Shown here: positions 8,898-17,953 of the stretch, in pieces
Layout of the letters: each line of letters opens with the position of its first letter
How positions within the stretch are numbered: the stretch's first letter is position 1
DNA from: Jiangella muralis
GTDB taxonomy: Bacteria; Actinomycetota; Actinomycetes; Jiangellales; Jiangellaceae
DNA: 64,000 nt
Reading direction: 5' to 3'
Assembly (NCBI RefSeq): GCF_001270745.1
Contig: NZ_KQ434753.1
Location: 62,001-126,000, forward strand
Made by a program: the position numbers and the translations under genes
The notes under the pieces: generated by a model
Told to the model about the DNA's origin: nothing
Databases searched by the model: none
The model's input: the letters and a program-made list of their open reading frames with translations, nothing else

Positions 8898-9800
8898 TCA
8901 TACAGTGGCGTACTCCACAACGGCACCCCGCGTGTCCACTTGCAACGAGCGGACGTCCCACCCTTCGGCGAGCGTCTCGACGCGGCTCAGGTCGTCGCCG
9001 GCGCCGAGCACCAGCACGGTCGGGCCGGCGCCGGACACGACGGCCGCCAGGCCGTCCGCCCGCAACGCCGTGACCAGCGCGTACGTGGCCGGCATGGCGG
9101 GCTCGCGGTAGTGCTGGTGCAGGCGGTCCGCGGTGGCGTCGAGCAGCAGGTCCGGCCGCCGCGCCAGCGCATGGACGAGCAGCGCAGCGCGACCCGCGTT
9201 GGCGGCGGCGTCGGCGTGCGGGACGGTGTCGGGCAGCAGGCCGCGCGCCTTCTCCGTCGACACCGCGAAGGACGGGACGCACACCACCGGCGCGACGTCG
9301 GGGTGGACGTCGACGCGGGTCGCGCGGGCGGCGCCGGCGTCGTCGCGCCACGCCACCGTCAGGCCGCCGAGCAGGCAGGCGGCGACGTTGTCCGGGTGGC
9401 CCTCGATGCGGTCGGCCGCGGCGAGCGCGTCGTCGTGCGCCGTCAGGCCGGTCAGCGCGCGGGCCGCGACGACACCGCCGACGATGGCGGCCGCCGACGA
9501 GCCCAGCCCGCGGCCGTGCGGCAGCGCGTTGCGGCAGCGCAACCGCAGCGCCGACGGCTGCTCGCCCAGCTCGGCGAACGCGGCGCGCAGCGACCGGACC
9601 ACGAGGTGCCGCTCGTCCAGCGGCACCGATCCGGCGCCCTCGCCGTCGACCGTCACCTCGACCGGCGCGCGCGGCCCGCCGAACTCCGCCGTCACCTCGA
9701 CCTCGTCGTGCAGTGACAGGGCGAGGCCGAGCGCGTCGAAGCCGGGACCGAGGTTGGCGCTGGTGGCGGGGGTGCGGACGCGGACGGTGGCCGTGCTCAC
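8898..9800 (-). CDS. thrB: Homoserine kinase
   Basis: GHMP-family kinase (300 aa) that phosphorylates L-homoserine in threonine synthesis. The N-terminal [20 protein letters not shown] segment and the ATP-binding glycine-rich motif [16 protein letters not shown] (about 114-129) are diagnostic. The C-terminal GAGPTVLVL motif is also present. The GTG start overlaps the thrC stop (GTGA), so translation is coupled. It is the last gene of the hom-thrC-thrB unit, with rho downstream after a 260-bp gap. Confidence 0.95.
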   Translation of the reverse strand: MSTATVRVRTPATSANLGPGFDALGLALSLHDEVEVTAEFGGPRAPVEVTVDGEGAGSVPLDERHLVVRSLRAAFAELGEQPSALRLRCRNALPHGRGLGSSAAAIVGGVVAARALTGLTAHDDALAAADRIEGHPDNVAACLLGGLTVAWRDDAGAARATRVDVHPDVAPVVCVPSFAVSTEKARGLLPDTVPHADAAANAGRAALLVHALARRPDLLLDATADRLHQHYREPAMPATYALVTALRADGLAAVVSGAGPTVLVLGAGDDLSRVETLAEGWDVRSLQVDTRGAVVEYATV

Positions 9801-10876
9801 GCCAGGCCCAGCGCCTTCGCGGCGGCGGCGGCCTGTGCCGGGACCACGTAGGGGCGGATTTCGCCGTAGTAGGCGCTGGCGGTGTCGACGTCCTTGAGGC
9901 CGTGCCCGGTGACGGTGACGACGATGCGCTGGCCGGCGTCGAGGCGTCCCGTGCGCGCGTAGTGCAGCAGGCCGGCCACCCCGGCCGCCGACGCGGGCTC
10001 GACGAACAGGCCCTCGCGGCCGGACAACTCCTGCTGCGCGGCCAGGATCTGCTCATCAGTGACGGCATCGATGAGGCCGCCGGAGTCGTCGCGCGCGGCG
10101 ATGGCGAGGTCCCACGAGGCCGGGTTGCCGATGCGGATGGCGCTGGCCACCGTCTCGGGCGCGGACACCGGGCCGCCGTGCACGAACGGCGCGGCGCCGG
10201 CGGCCTGGAAGCCCCACATGCGCGGGCGCCGCCGCGCCGGGCCGTCGGCCGCGTACTCGGCGTAGCCGAGCCAGTAGGCGGAGATGTTGCCGGCGTTGCC
10301 GACCGGCAGGACGTGCAGGTCGGGCGCGTCGCCGAGGTCGTCGACCACCTCGAACGCGGCGGTCTTCTGCCCGGCCAGCCGGTACGGGTTGACGGAGTTG
10401 ACCAGCGCGACGGGGTACGTCTCGGCCAGCTCGCGGGCCAGCCGCAGGCAGTCGTCGAAGTTGCCCTGCACCGACGCGATGACCCCGCCGTGCACGACGG
10501 CCTGGGCCAGCTTCGGCCCGCTGATCTTGCCGTCTGGCAGCAGCACCACCGGGCGCATGCCGGCGCGGACGGCGTACGCGGCGGCCGACGCGCTGGTGTT
10601 GCCGGTGGACGCGCAGACGACGGCCTCGGCGCCCTCCTCGGCGGCCTTCGAGATGGCCACCGTCATGCCGCGGTCCTTGAACGAGCCGGTCGGGTTGACG
10701 CCCTCGACCTTGAGGTACACCTCGCAGGACGTCTGCTCGGACAGCCACGGCGCGGGGACCAGCGGCGTGCCGCCCTCGCGCAGCGTCACCACCGGCGTGG
10801 CCGCCGTGACCGGCAGCCGGTCGCGGTACTCCTCGATCACTCCACGCCACAGCCGAGACTGGGTCACGACAGCCAT
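9797..10876 (-). CDS. thrC: Threonine synthase
   Basis: PLP-dependent fold-type II enzyme (359 aa) that converts O-phosphohomoserine to threonine. The PLP lysine is in [18 protein letters not shown] and the phosphate-binding glycine loop is in [11 protein letters not shown]. Length fits the short thrC1-like actinobacterial class. The ATG at 10876 lies 5 nt after the hom stop; longer readings further upstream run through hom in another frame and are not credible. It is cotranscribed with hom and thrB. Confidence 0.94.
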   Translation of the reverse strand: MAVVTQSRLWRGVIEEYRDRLPVTAATPVVTLREGGTPLVPAPWLSEQTSCEVYLKVEGVNPTGSFKDRGMTVAISKAAEEGAEAVVCASTGNTSASAAAYAVRAGMRPVVLLPDGKISGPKLAQAVVHGGVIASVQGNFDDCLRLARELAETYPVALVNSVNPYRLAGQKTAAFEVVDDLGDAPDLHVLPVGNAGNISAYWLGYAEYAADGPARRRPRMWGFQAAGAAPFVHGGPVSAPETVASAIRIGNPASWDLAIAARDDSGGLIDAVTDEQILAAQQELSGREGLFVEPASAAGVAGLLHYARTGRLDAGQRIVVTVTGHGLKDVDTASAYYGEIRPYVVPAQAAAAAKALGLA

Positions 10877-10881
10877 GGTGG

Positions 10882-12174
10882 TCAGTCCCCCTCCACCCGC
10901 ATCACCGAAAGGACAGCACGAACGGTATCGAGTCGCGTCAACCCGTCGACAGTCGCGGCCAGTGCGTCGTCGGTGGCCTGATGGGTGACGACGACCAGCT
11001 CGGCGTCGTCGGGGCCCTCGGCACGCTGCCGGACGGTCTCGATGGACACGTCGTGCTCGGCGAACACCGCGGCGACGGCGGCGAGCACGCCCGGACGGTC
11101 GTCGACGTCGAGGCTGATGTGGTACCTCGTGACGGTCTCGCCCATCGGACGGACCGGGCGGTCGGCGTACCAGGAGCCGCGCGGCCCGACAGCGTCGCCG
11201 AGGCGGTTGCGGGCGGCGGTGACGAGGTCGCCGAGGACGGCGCTCGCGGTGGGCACGCCGCCGGCGCCGGGGCCGTAGAACATCAGCCGGCCGGCCGCCT
11301 CGGCCTCGACGAACACCGCGTTGTAGGCGCCGCGGACGCTGGCCAGCGGGTGGGTGCGCGGCAGCATGGCCGGGTGGACGCGGACGCCGACGCCCCGCCC
11401 GTCGGGCGACAGCTCGCAGATGGCCAGCAGCTTCACGACGGCGTTCATCGCCGCCGCCGACGCGACGTCGGCCGAGGTGACGTCCGCGATGCCCTCGCGG
11501 TGCACGTCGGCGGCCACCACCGGCGAGTGGAACGCGATGCCGGCCAGGATGGCGGCCTTGGCGGCGGCGTCGAAGCCCTCGATGTCGGCGGTGGGGTCGG
11601 CCTCGGCGTACCCGAGCGACTGCGCCTCCTCGAGCGCCTCGGCGAAGCTGCTGCCCTCGCTGTCCATGCGGTCGAGGACGTAGTTCGTGGTGCCGTTGAC
11701 GATGCCGAGGACGCGCTTGATGCGGTCGCCGGCCAGCGACTCGCGCAGCGGGCGCAGCAGCGGGATGGCCCCGGCGACGGCGGCCTCGTAGTAGAGGTCG
11801 ACGCCGTGCTTCTCGGCGGCGGTGTGCAGCGTGACGCCGTCCTCGGCCAGCAGCGCCTTGTTCGCCGTGACGACGGAGGCGCCGCGCTGCATGGCGGCCA
11901 GCAGCAGCCCGCGGGCCGGCTCGATGCCGCCGATGACCTCGACCACCAGGTCGATGTCGTCGCGCTCGACGAGAGCGCGCGCGTCGGTCGTGAACAAGGC
12001 GGGGTCGACACCGGTGATGGAGCGGTCGCGGCCGATGCGCCGGACGGCGATGCCGGCGAGCTCGAGCCGGGCCCCCGCCCGCGCGGCGAGGTCGTCGGCG
12101 TGCTCGTGCAGGAGGCGGGCGACCTCCGTGCCGACGACACCGCATCCGAGCAGTGCCACGCGCAGGCTGGCCAT
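10882..12174 (-). CDS. hom: Homoserine dehydrogenase with C-terminal ACT domain
   Basis: NAD(P)-dependent enzyme (430 aa) that reduces aspartate semialdehyde to homoserine, the branch point to Thr and Met. The N-terminal Rossmann motif [17 protein letters not shown] is present, the catalytic domain contains [11 protein letters not shown], and the last about 80 residues (from [19 protein letters not shown]) form an ACT domain, consistent with threonine feedback inhibition known for the family. The ATG at 12174 follows an AAGGGGG ribosome-binding site. It heads the hom-thrC-thrB unit. In many actinobacteria lysA lies directly upstream; here other genes intervene. Confidence 0.95.
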   Translation of the reverse strand: MASLRVALLGCGVVGTEVARLLHEHADDLAARAGARLELAGIAVRRIGRDRSITGVDPALFTTDARALVERDDIDLVVEVIGGIEPARGLLLAAMQRGASVVTANKALLAEDGVTLHTAAEKHGVDLYYEAAVAGAIPLLRPLRESLAGDRIKRVLGIVNGTTNYVLDRMDSEGSSFAEALEEAQSLGYAEADPTADIEGFDAAAKAAILAGIAFHSPVVAADVHREGIADVTSADVASAAAMNAVVKLLAICELSPDGRGVGVRVHPAMLPRTHPLASVRGAYNAVFVEAEAAGRLMFYGPGAGGVPTASAVLGDLVTAARNRLGDAVGPRGSWYADRPVRPMGETVTRYHISLDVDDRPGVLAAVAAVFAEHDVSIETVRQRAEGPDDAELVVVTHQATDDALAATVDGLTRLDTVRAVLSVMRVEGD

Positions 12175-12280
12175 CAGTCCCCCTTCTTCGCCCCGGTGAA
12201 ACGTACGGGCACCAGTCTCCGGGAGGTCCGGACGATCTCGTGCCGTGCATCCATGATGCGAGACATCCGTCTCACCATAC

Positions 12281-12302
12281 GCAGGTCGGCCGGAAGACCT
12301 GC
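12281..12302 (-). terminator. Hairpin downstream of the VOC gene, upstream of hom
   Basis: A perfect 7-bp stem (12281-12287 with 12296-12302, loop 8 nt) begins 6 nt after the VOC stop codon. No T run follows on the minus strand, so it is at best a weak terminator. The remaining 100 bp up to hom probably hold the hom promoter; a TATGGT box about 10 nt beyond the hairpin is a candidate -10. Confidence 0.35.
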
Positions 12303-12307
12303 ACCCG

Positions 12308-12682
12308 TCAGTCGAGACAGAACTCATTGCCCTCGACGTCCTGCATGACGAGGCACGACTCGTTCTCCTCGTCGGCCAGCAGCAGCTGGAAGCGGCTGGC
12401 GCCGAGCGGGATCAGCCGGGCGCACTCGGCCTCGAGCGCGGCGAGGCGCTCGTCGCCCACCAGCCCAGTGCCGACCCGGACGCACAGATGCACGCGGTTC
12501 TTCACCACCTTGCCCTCGGGAACGCGCTGGAAGTACAGCCGCGGCCCCACCCCGGTGGGGTCGATGGCCACGTTCTTGTACTCCGGCGGCGTGACGTAGC
12601 CCAGCACCTCGCACCAGAAGGCGGCCACGCGCTCGGGCTCCGCGCAGTCGAAGGTGACCTGGAACTGCTTGACCGATGTCAT
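12308..12682 (-). CDS. VOC-superfamily (glyoxalase-like) protein
   Basis: 124-residue single-domain vicinal-oxygen-chelate protein of the Glyoxalase_6-like group, with the opening QFQVTFDCAEPERVAAFWCEVLGY and a C-terminal DVEGNEFCLD. These proteins bind metals or small hydrophobic ligands; the substrate cannot be told. The ATG at 12682 is preceded by TAGGGT at 6 nt, suggesting leaderless transcription. It is divergent from the FHA-ABC transporter gene across only 36 bp, so the two promoters overlap. Confidence 0.75.
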   Translation of the reverse strand: MTSVKQFQVTFDCAEPERVAAFWCEVLGYVTPPEYKNVAIDPTGVGPRLYFQRVPEGKVVKNRVHLCVRVGTGLVGDERLAALEAECARLIPLGASRFQLLLADEENESCLVMQDVEGNEFCLD

Positions 12683-12718
12683 CGGTCCACCCTAGGCGCG
12701 GCACGTATCATTCCGCGC
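12683..12718. promoter_or_regulatory. Divergent overlapping leaderless promoters
   Basis: In the 36 bp between two start codons, TAGGGT reads leftward (12694-12689), 6 nt before the VOC ATG. TATCAT (12706-12711) reads rightward, 7 nt before the GTG of the FHA-ABC gene. Both spacings fit actinobacterial -10 boxes of leaderless mRNAs. The -35 regions would overlap the opposite promoter. Confidence 0.45.
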
Positions 12719-15001
12719 GTGAGCGTGCTGCGGGTCACCGTCGGCGGGGTGACGCAGCACTTCCCTCCGTCGGCCGGTGAGGTCATGATCGGCCGGTCGG
12801 CGGCCTCGAACGTCGTCGTGCCGGAGTCGAGGGTGTCGCGACGGCACCTGCTCGTCTCGTTCGACGAGGGCTGGGTCGTGCGTGACCAGGGCAGTTCCGG
12901 CGGCACCTGGCGCGACGGCGTCCAGGTCGGCGAGGTGCCCGTCGACGGCCCGGTGGAACTGGCGCTGGGCGGACCGTCCGGGCCGGTGGTGTCGCTGACG
13001 GCGCCGCAGGCCGCGCCGCCGCGGCCGCCGGGGACGATCACCGTGGGCCGTGCGCCCGGCAACGACATCGTCATCGACGACCTGCTGACCGCCCGCCACC
13101 ACGCGCGGCTCACGCCGAACGCCGGCGGCTGGTTCCTGGAGGACCTCGACAAGCACCACCAGACGTTCGTCCGCGGCGCCGACGTCGAGACCGCGCAGCT
13201 GCGCGAGGGCGACGTCGTCACGTTCGGGAAGGTGCGCTTCGTCGTCACCGGCGACGGCGTGCTGCCGGTGCCGGACTCCCCGTCCAGCGGCGGCCTCGAC
13301 GTCAGCGACGTGCACTACGCGCTGCCCGGCGGGAAGGTGCTGACGGCGGACGTCTCGCTGGACGTCGCCGGGCCGCGGCTGGTCGCGCTGATCGGCCCGT
13401 CGGGATCGGGGAAGTCGACGCTGCTACGGCTGATCAGCGGCGAGCTGGAGCCGTCGCAGGGGTCGGTGCGCTACCAGGGCATCGACCCGCACCACCAGCA
13501 GGAGGAGGTGCACGGCCGCATCGGCGTGGTGCCGCAGCACACCATCGCGCACGCCCAGCTGACCGCCCGCCAGGCACTGCAGTACGCCGCCGAGCTGCGG
13601 CTGTCGCAGGACACCACGGCGGACGAGCGGCGGCAGCGGGTCGACGACGTGCTGGCCGAGCTGTCGCTGTCCGAGCACGCCGACATCCCGGTGCGGCGGA
13701 TGTCCGGCGGCCAGCAGCGCCGGCTGGCGATCGCGTTCGAGCTGCTGACGAGCCCGTCGCTGCTGATCCTCGACGAGCCGACGGCCGGGCTGGACCCCGC
13801 GCTGGTCCGCCAGATCATGACCGGGCTGCGCGAGCTGGCCGACGGCGGCCGGCAGATCGTCGTCACCACACACGACCTCGCCCACCTGGACCTGTGCGAC
13901 GACGTGCTGATCATGCTCCCGGGCGGCCGGGTCGAGTACTTCGGCCCGCCGGGCGGCATCGAGGAGCACTTCGGCACCGGCGACTGGGCGGACATCTTCG
14001 AGCGGCTCAACGCCGCGACGCCGCCACCACCACCGCCGGCCGCCGCGGGCCCCGACCTGGGCGACCGGCTGCGCCGCCTGAACCCGCAGACCTGGCTGGA
14101 CCGCCTCAGCGGCTTCGGCCGCCCGGACGCGGCCCCGGCCGCCGCGAAGATCGTCGGGCCGGCGCCGGAGCTCGTCGGCCCGCAGGCCATCGACCAGCGC
14201 CGCCGCCGCCAGCAGACGTGGGTGCTGATCCGCCGTCAGCTCCGCCTCATCTGGGCCGACCGCGGGTACGCCGGGTTCCTGCTGGCGCTGCCGATGGTGC
14301 TGGCACTGCTGACCTTCGCGATCCCGGACGAGACCGGGCTGGGCCGGCCGGTGAACCCGGCCAGCACCGAGGCGATGCGGCTGCTGGTCGTCCTCGTCGT
14401 CGGCGCCGCGTTCATGGGCATGGCCGCGACCGTCCGCGACCTCGTCGCCGAGCGGCGCATCTTCCGGCACGAGCGCGCCGCCGGCCTGATGCCCGACGCC
14501 TACCTGGCGGCCAAGATCGTGGTGTTCTGCGGGGTCGTCGTGGTGCAGACGCTGATCCTGCTGCGGCTGGTCTACTGGTTCCGGGCCGGCCCCGGGGACG
14601 GCGTGCTGTTCGGCACCGGCAAGGTCGAGGTCGGCATCGCGCTGGCGGCGACGGCGATCGTGTCGGCGCTGCTCGGGCTGCTGATCTCGGCGCTGGTGTC
14701 CACGCCCGAGCAGACGATGCCGCCGCTGGTGGTGGCGATCATGGCGCAGCTGGTGCTGTGCGGCGGCCTGATCGAGGTGACGGGTCAGGCGGTGGTGTCG
14801 CAGCTGTCCTGGCTGGTGCCGTCGCGCTGGGGATACGCCGCTGCCGCGTCCACCGTCGACATCACCGAGCTGGTCCGTAGCGCACCGGACGACGCGCTCT
14901 GGAGCCACAATCCGGCCGCCTGGCTGGGCTCACTGCTGGCGCTCGCGGTGCTGGGGACGGCGTACGCCTGGCTGGCCCGCCGCCGGCTGCGCGCCACCTG
15001 A
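12719..15001 (+). CDS. Double-FHA ABC transporter, ATPase fused to permease (Rv1747-like)
   Basis: 760-residue half-transporter. Two forkhead-associated domains, which bind phosphothreonine, lie at the N-terminus (about 1-95 with IGRSAASN and RRHL; 100-190 with VGRAPGND and ARHHARL). An ABC ATPase follows (about 200-440) with Walker A GPSGSGKST, signature MSGGQQRRLAI and Walker B LLILDEPTAG. The C-terminal ABC2 membrane domain has about six helices (from about 520). This order matches mycobacterial Rv1747, an exporter regulated by Ser/Thr protein kinases; no kinase gene is in the window. The GTG at 12719 is chosen because the FHA fold begins there and a -10 box lies 7 nt upstream. Substrate unknown. 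Confidence 0.88.
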   Translation: MSVLRVTVGGVTQHFPPSAGEVMIGRSAASNVVVPESRVSRRHLLVSFDEGWVVRDQGSSGGTWRDGVQVGEVPVDGPVELALGGPSGPVVSLTAPQAAPPRPPGTITVGRAPGNDIVIDDLLTARHHARLTPNAGGWFLEDLDKHHQTFVRGADVETAQLREGDVVTFGKVRFVVTGDGVLPVPDSPSSGGLDVSDVHYALPGGKVLTADVSLDVAGPRLVALIGPSGSGKSTLLRLISGELEPSQGSVRYQGIDPHHQQEEVHGRIGVVPQHTIAHAQLTARQALQYAAELRLSQDTTADERRQRVDDVLAELSLSEHADIPVRRMSGGQQRRLAIAFELLTSPSLLILDEPTAGLDPALVRQIMTGLRELADGGRQIVVTTHDLAHLDLCDDVLIMLPGGRVEYFGPPGGIEEHFGTGDWADIFERLNAATPPPPPPAAAGPDLGDRLRRLNPQTWLDRLSGFGRPDAAPAAAKIVGPAPELVGPQAIDQRRRRQQTWVLIRRQLRLIWADRGYAGFLLALPMVLALLTFAIPDETGLGRPVNPASTEAMRLLVVLVVGAAFMGMAATVRDLVAERRIFRHERAAGLMPDAYLAAKIVVFCGVVVVQTLILLRLVYWFRAGPGDGVLFGTGKVEVGIALAATAIVSALLGLLISALVSTPEQTMPPLVVAIMAQLVLCGGLIEVTGQAVVSQLSWLVPSRWGYAAAASTVDITELVRSAPDDALWSHNPAAWLGSLLALAVLGTAYAWLARRRLRAT

Positions 15002-15597
15002 CGCCCGTCCGGCAGCAGCCGCACGCGCACCGTCAGCAGATCGGCGCCGAGGACGCGGACGTTCATGGCGTTGAACATCCGCAGCGGGTGCCAGCGGATG
15101 ATCGCGCGCTGCCGTGCCAGCACGTCGTCGCCGGGCAGCGGCTCGGCGACGCCATCGACCCACCGGTACCGCCAGCCGACACGCAGCCGGATCCGCACCC
15201 GCGGGTCGGCGAGGAGGTTGCGGACGTAGCCGGCCCGCAGGCCGTGCTCGGCGATGATCCAGAAGTCGTCGCCCGTCCGGCCGTTGCCGACCGGGGTGCG
15301 ACGGGGCAGGCCGGTGGTCCGGCCGCGGGTCTCCAGGATCGCCAGGCCCAACGGGTTGAGCCCGAGCCGGAACAGCAGTCGGACCAGCGGGTTGATCACC
15401 CACCGCTGCATCGCCCGCACGACGGCGATCTTCGTCCGCCGGCTGCGCGCGGTCACGACGAGGTTCGCCAGGAACAGCGCGGTCTGCGTGAGCGCGCCGG
15501 GCAGCCCGGGCCAGGCTCCGGGGTCCAGCGCGTACAGGCCCCACACCACCGCGAGGGCGACGGCCGTGCCCGTCACCAGGCCACGCGGGACTGTCAT
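14785..15597 (-). CDS. Nitroreductase/deazaflavin-dependent (F420-type) oxidoreductase family protein
   Basis: 270 aa. An N-terminal membrane helix pair (about 5-40) precedes a deazaflavin/nitroreductase split-barrel domain recognisable by LETRGRTTGLPRRTPVGNGR and the tail WHPLRMFNAMNVRVL. Such proteins often bind F420H2 or quinones. The last 70 or so residues are encoded antisense to the end of the FHA-ABC gene (217-bp convergent overlap) and look like random Ser/Ala-rich sequence, so the ancestral stop has probably been lost. The start at 15597 lies inside the first TetR-type operator, and the adjacent divergent tetR gene is its likely regulator. Substrate unknown. Confidence 0.65.
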   Translation of the reverse strand: MTVPRGLVTGTAVALAVVWGLYALDPGAWPGLPGALTQTALFLANLVVTARSRRTKIAVVRAMQRWVINPLVRLLFRLGLNPLGLAILETRGRTTGLPRRTPVGNGRTGDDFWIIAEHGLRAGYVRNLLADPRVRIRLRVGWRYRWVDGVAEPLPGDDVLARQRAIIRWHPLRMFNAMNVRVLGADLLTVRVRLLPDGRQVARSRRRASQAYAVPSTASASSEPSQAAGLWLQSASSGALRTSSVMSTVDAAAAYPQRDGTSQDSCDTTA

Positions 15598-15626
15598 ACG
15601 ATCGTATGGTCTCATACGACTGTATG
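15595..15626. promoter_or_regulatory. Tandem TetR operators between divergent genes
   Basis: CATACGATCGTATG (15595-15608) is a perfect 14-bp palindrome. CATACGACTGTATG (15613-15626) is a near copy, with centres 18 bp apart. They cover both start regions: TATGAT (15623-15628), 8 nt before the tetR ATG at 15636, and TACGAT on the minus strand (15606-15601), just before the ATG at 15597. Repressor binding would block both genes. Confidence 0.75.
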
Positions 15627-15635
15627 ATGGCACGC

Positions 15636-16217
15636 ATGGCGCAGCTGTCAACCCCCCGGCCGACGAAGGACGTCATCACCGACGCGCTGCTCGACATCAC
15701 GGCCGAGCGCGGGCTCGACCACGTCAGCGTCCGGCACGTCGCCGCGGCCGCCGGGGTCGCCATCGGCACCGTCCAGCACTACTTCCCCACCAAGGACGCC
15801 ATGCTGACGGCGGCCTTCACCGAGGTGGTCCGCCGCATCCGCGAACGCGTCGCGGCGACCGTCCTCGGGCCGGACGTCCGGCGCAACCTCGCCGCCGTAC
15901 TGCGCGAGCTGCTGCCGCTGGACGAGCGCCGGGCCGCCGAGGTGCGCGTCCAGGTCGCGTTCGCCGCCCGCGCCGCGACGATGCCGGCGCTGGCCGAGCT
16001 GCAGGGCGTCATCCTCGGCGAGGTCACCGACGCCATCGCGGCGGCGCTCGCCCACGTGGACGGCGACCCGCCGGAGCGGAGCCAGGCGCGGGCCAGGGTC
16101 GTCCTCGCCACCGTCGACGGGCTGGCGCTGCACGCCGTCAGCTCCCGCGACTGGGTCACCCCTGAGTCGCTGACGGCGGCGCTGGAGGACGCGCTCGACG
16201 CGCTGCTGCCCGGGTGA
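15636..16217 (+). CDS. TetR-family transcriptional regulator
   Basis: 193-residue regulator. The N-terminal helix-turn-helix (about 12-58) reads DVITDALLDITAERGLDHVSV, then GVAIGTVQHYFPTKDAML, the classical TetR recognition region. The C-terminal all-helical domain should bind an unknown ligand. Of several in-frame ATGs, that at 15636 fits a leaderless mRNA from TATGAT at 15623; starts at 15606, 15624 or 15627 would add up to ten residues. Two tandem palindromes immediately upstream suggest autoregulation and control of the divergent oxidoreductase. Confidence 0.88.
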   Translation: MAQLSTPRPTKDVITDALLDITAERGLDHVSVRHVAAAAGVAIGTVQHYFPTKDAMLTAAFTEVVRRIRERVAATVLGPDVRRNLAAVLRELLPLDERRAAEVRVQVAFAARAATMPALAELQGVILGEVTDAIAAALAHVDGDPPERSQARARVVLATVDGLALHAVSSRDWVTPESLTAALEDALDALLPG

Positions 16218-16221
16218 GCCG

Positions 16222-16809
16222 TCAGAGCCAGCCGTTGCGCTCGGCCACCCGCACCGCCTCGACCCGGTTGCGGGTGCCGGTCTTGCCGATCGCGCTGGAC
16301 AGGTAGTTCCGCACCGTCCCATCGGACAGGTAGAGCCGGCCCGCGACGTCGGCGACGCTGGAGCCGTCGCGAGAGGCGCGCGGGGTGAGCGGCGACGGCC
16401 CGGCGGCCAGCGACTCCACGGCCAGCGCGGGGTCGACGACGCGCAGGCCGGCGTGGATGCGGCGGATCGCGTCGGCCAGCTGCTCGGCCGGGCTGTCCTT
16501 GACGACGAAGCCGCCGGCCCCCGCCTCGACGGCCCGGCGCAGGTAGCCGGGCCGTCCGAACGTCGTGACGATGAGGACGCGGCACGACGGCAGCTGCTCG
16601 CGCAGGACCGCCGTCGCCGCGATGCCGTCGAGGCCGGGCATCTCGACGTCCAGCAGCGCGACGTCCGGGCGGTGCTCGAGCGCGGCGGCCACGACCTCGT
16701 CGCCGCGCTCGACCTGGGCGACCACCTCGAGGTCGGACTCCAGCGACAGCAGCGCGGCCATCGCGCCGCGCACCAGCGCCTGGTCGTCGGCGAGCAGCAG
16801 GCGGATCAC
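16222..16809 (-). CDS. NarL/DesR-family response regulator with a shortened HTH domain
   Basis: 195 aa. The receiver domain (1-120) has the acidic pair in LLLADDQALV, the phosphoacceptor in VALLDVEMPGLDG and the conserved lysine in GFVVKDSP. The LuxR-type HTH is recognisable (YLSDGTVRNYLSSAIGKTG) but its first helix is short: LTPR is followed directly by ASRDGSSVADVAG, where the family normally has about six more residues (EREVLR-like). This may impair DNA binding. The GTG start overlaps the kinase stop (GTGA). It is part of an ATPase-permease-kinase-regulator operon. Confidence 0.85.
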   Translation of the reverse strand: MIRLLLADDQALVRGAMAALLSLESDLEVVAQVERGDEVVAAALEHRPDVALLDVEMPGLDGIAATAVLREQLPSCRVLIVTTFGRPGYLRRAVEAGAGGFVVKDSPAEQLADAIRRIHAGLRVVDPALAVESLAAGPSPLTPRASRDGSSVADVAGRLYLSDGTVRNYLSSAIGKTGTRNRVEAVRVAERNGWL

Positions 16810-17936
16810 GACACCATCATCGCGGTCGTGGTCCACCCGCCCGTCCCGTCGGGCCCGGCCTGCAGCGTGCCGCCGGCCGCCTCGACCCGTTCGCGCAGCC
16901 CGACCAGCCCGGACGACACCGGGCCGGGCCGGGTGCCGTCGGCGCCGTCGTTCCAGACCTCGATCGCGCCGGGTGTGACGGTGACCCGGGCGTGCTGGGC
17001 GTGGCTGTGCCGGACGACGTTGGTGACGGCCTCGCGCAGCACCCAGCCGAAGAGCTCGCGCCGTCCGGCCGGTACGTCGTCGACGGCGCCGGGCAGCTCG
17101 GCCGCGATGCCGGCCGCCTCGAGCACCGTCGCGGCGCGCACCAGCTCGGACGTCAGCGTGACGTCGCGGTAGCCGGCGACGGTGCCGCGGACGTCCTTGA
17201 GCCCCTGGCGGAGCAGTTCCTCGACCTCGCGCAGTTCGGTCCGGGCGCGGTCGTCGTCGGCGCCGACCATGCGGCGGGCCAGCTGCGTCTTCACCGTCGC
17301 CGCGGTGAGGCTGTGGCCGACGACGTCGTGCAGGTCGCGGGCGAAGCGCAGCCGTTCCTGCTCGACCGCCATGGACGCGATCTGCTCCTGCGCCCGGGTG
17401 AGCCGCAGGTTGGTCTCGCGCAACCGGAAGATCGCGTCCGTCGCCCAGGACGACCCGAGGATCGCCACCACGAACCAGACGCTGACCTGCCAGTCCAGCC
17501 CCAGCGACCACGGCACGAACAGCACGGCCACGCAGATGCTGCCGATGCTGGACCACGCTTTGCGCCGCGGCATCACCATCAGCGAGACCTGGCTCAGCGC
17601 GAACCACACCACCACGCCGGACTCGCCGGCGAACCCGACCACGAGGCCGCCCAGCAGGCACAGTCCGACGAAGCCGAACCGGCGGATCGGGGCCGGCACC
17701 GGCTCGTCGCGCCGCCGGGCCGACCGGGCCTGGGCGAACACGTAGTAGAACCCGGCCAGGAACGCCACCAGCGACAGGTAGCCGAGCACGGTCCAACCCG
17801 GCGGGTAGTGCTGCTGGTAGACGCCCACCGCGGTGGGGATCAGGATGACGATCCACACCAGGGCGGCGACCAGCGGCAGCCGCCGTTCGTCGTCCCGGGC
17901 CGGCGGCGCGGCCGTCTCGACCGGTGTGGGTGTCAT
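16806..17936 (-). CDS. DesK-type sensor histidine kinase
   Basis: 376-residue membrane kinase. About five to six transmembrane helices occupy residues 20-170, followed by a HisKA_3 dimerisation domain with the phosphorylated histidine in FARDLHDVVGHSLTA, and an HATPase domain with REAVTNVVRHSHA and GLVGLRERVEAAGG. The start at 17936 (MTPTPVE) leaves the first helix intact. Genes for an ABC ATPase and permease lie upstream in the same operon, the usual setting for systems sensing membrane-active compounds or lipids. The signal is not evident from the sequence. Confidence 0.9.
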   Translation of the reverse strand: MTPTPVETAAPPARDDERRLPLVAALVWIVILIPTAVGVYQQHYPPGWTVLGYLSLVAFLAGFYYVFAQARSARRRDEPVPAPIRRFGFVGLCLLGGLVVGFAGESGVVVWFALSQVSLMVMPRRKAWSSIGSICVAVLFVPWSLGLDWQVSVWFVVAILGSSWATDAIFRLRETNLRLTRAQEQIASMAVEQERLRFARDLHDVVGHSLTAATVKTQLARRMVGADDDRARTELREVEELLRQGLKDVRGTVAGYRDVTLTSELVRAATVLEAAGIAAELPGAVDDVPAGRRELFGWVLREAVTNVVRHSHAQHARVTVTPGAIEVWNDGADGTRPGPVSSGLVGLRERVEAAGGTLQAGPDGTGGWTTTAMMVS

Positions 17937-17953
17937 CGGCGCCAACCTAGCGC

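Noticed and set aside
9797-12250. Very long minus-strand open frame covering hom and thrC
   Set aside because: Only its 3' 359 codons are thrC; the rest is a high-GC shadow of hom in another frame.
12175-12307. Possible threonine-responsive leader or riboswitch before hom
   Set aside because: No leader peptide with Thr/Ile runs and no known riboswitch core could be seen; only a short hairpin tied to the upstream gene.
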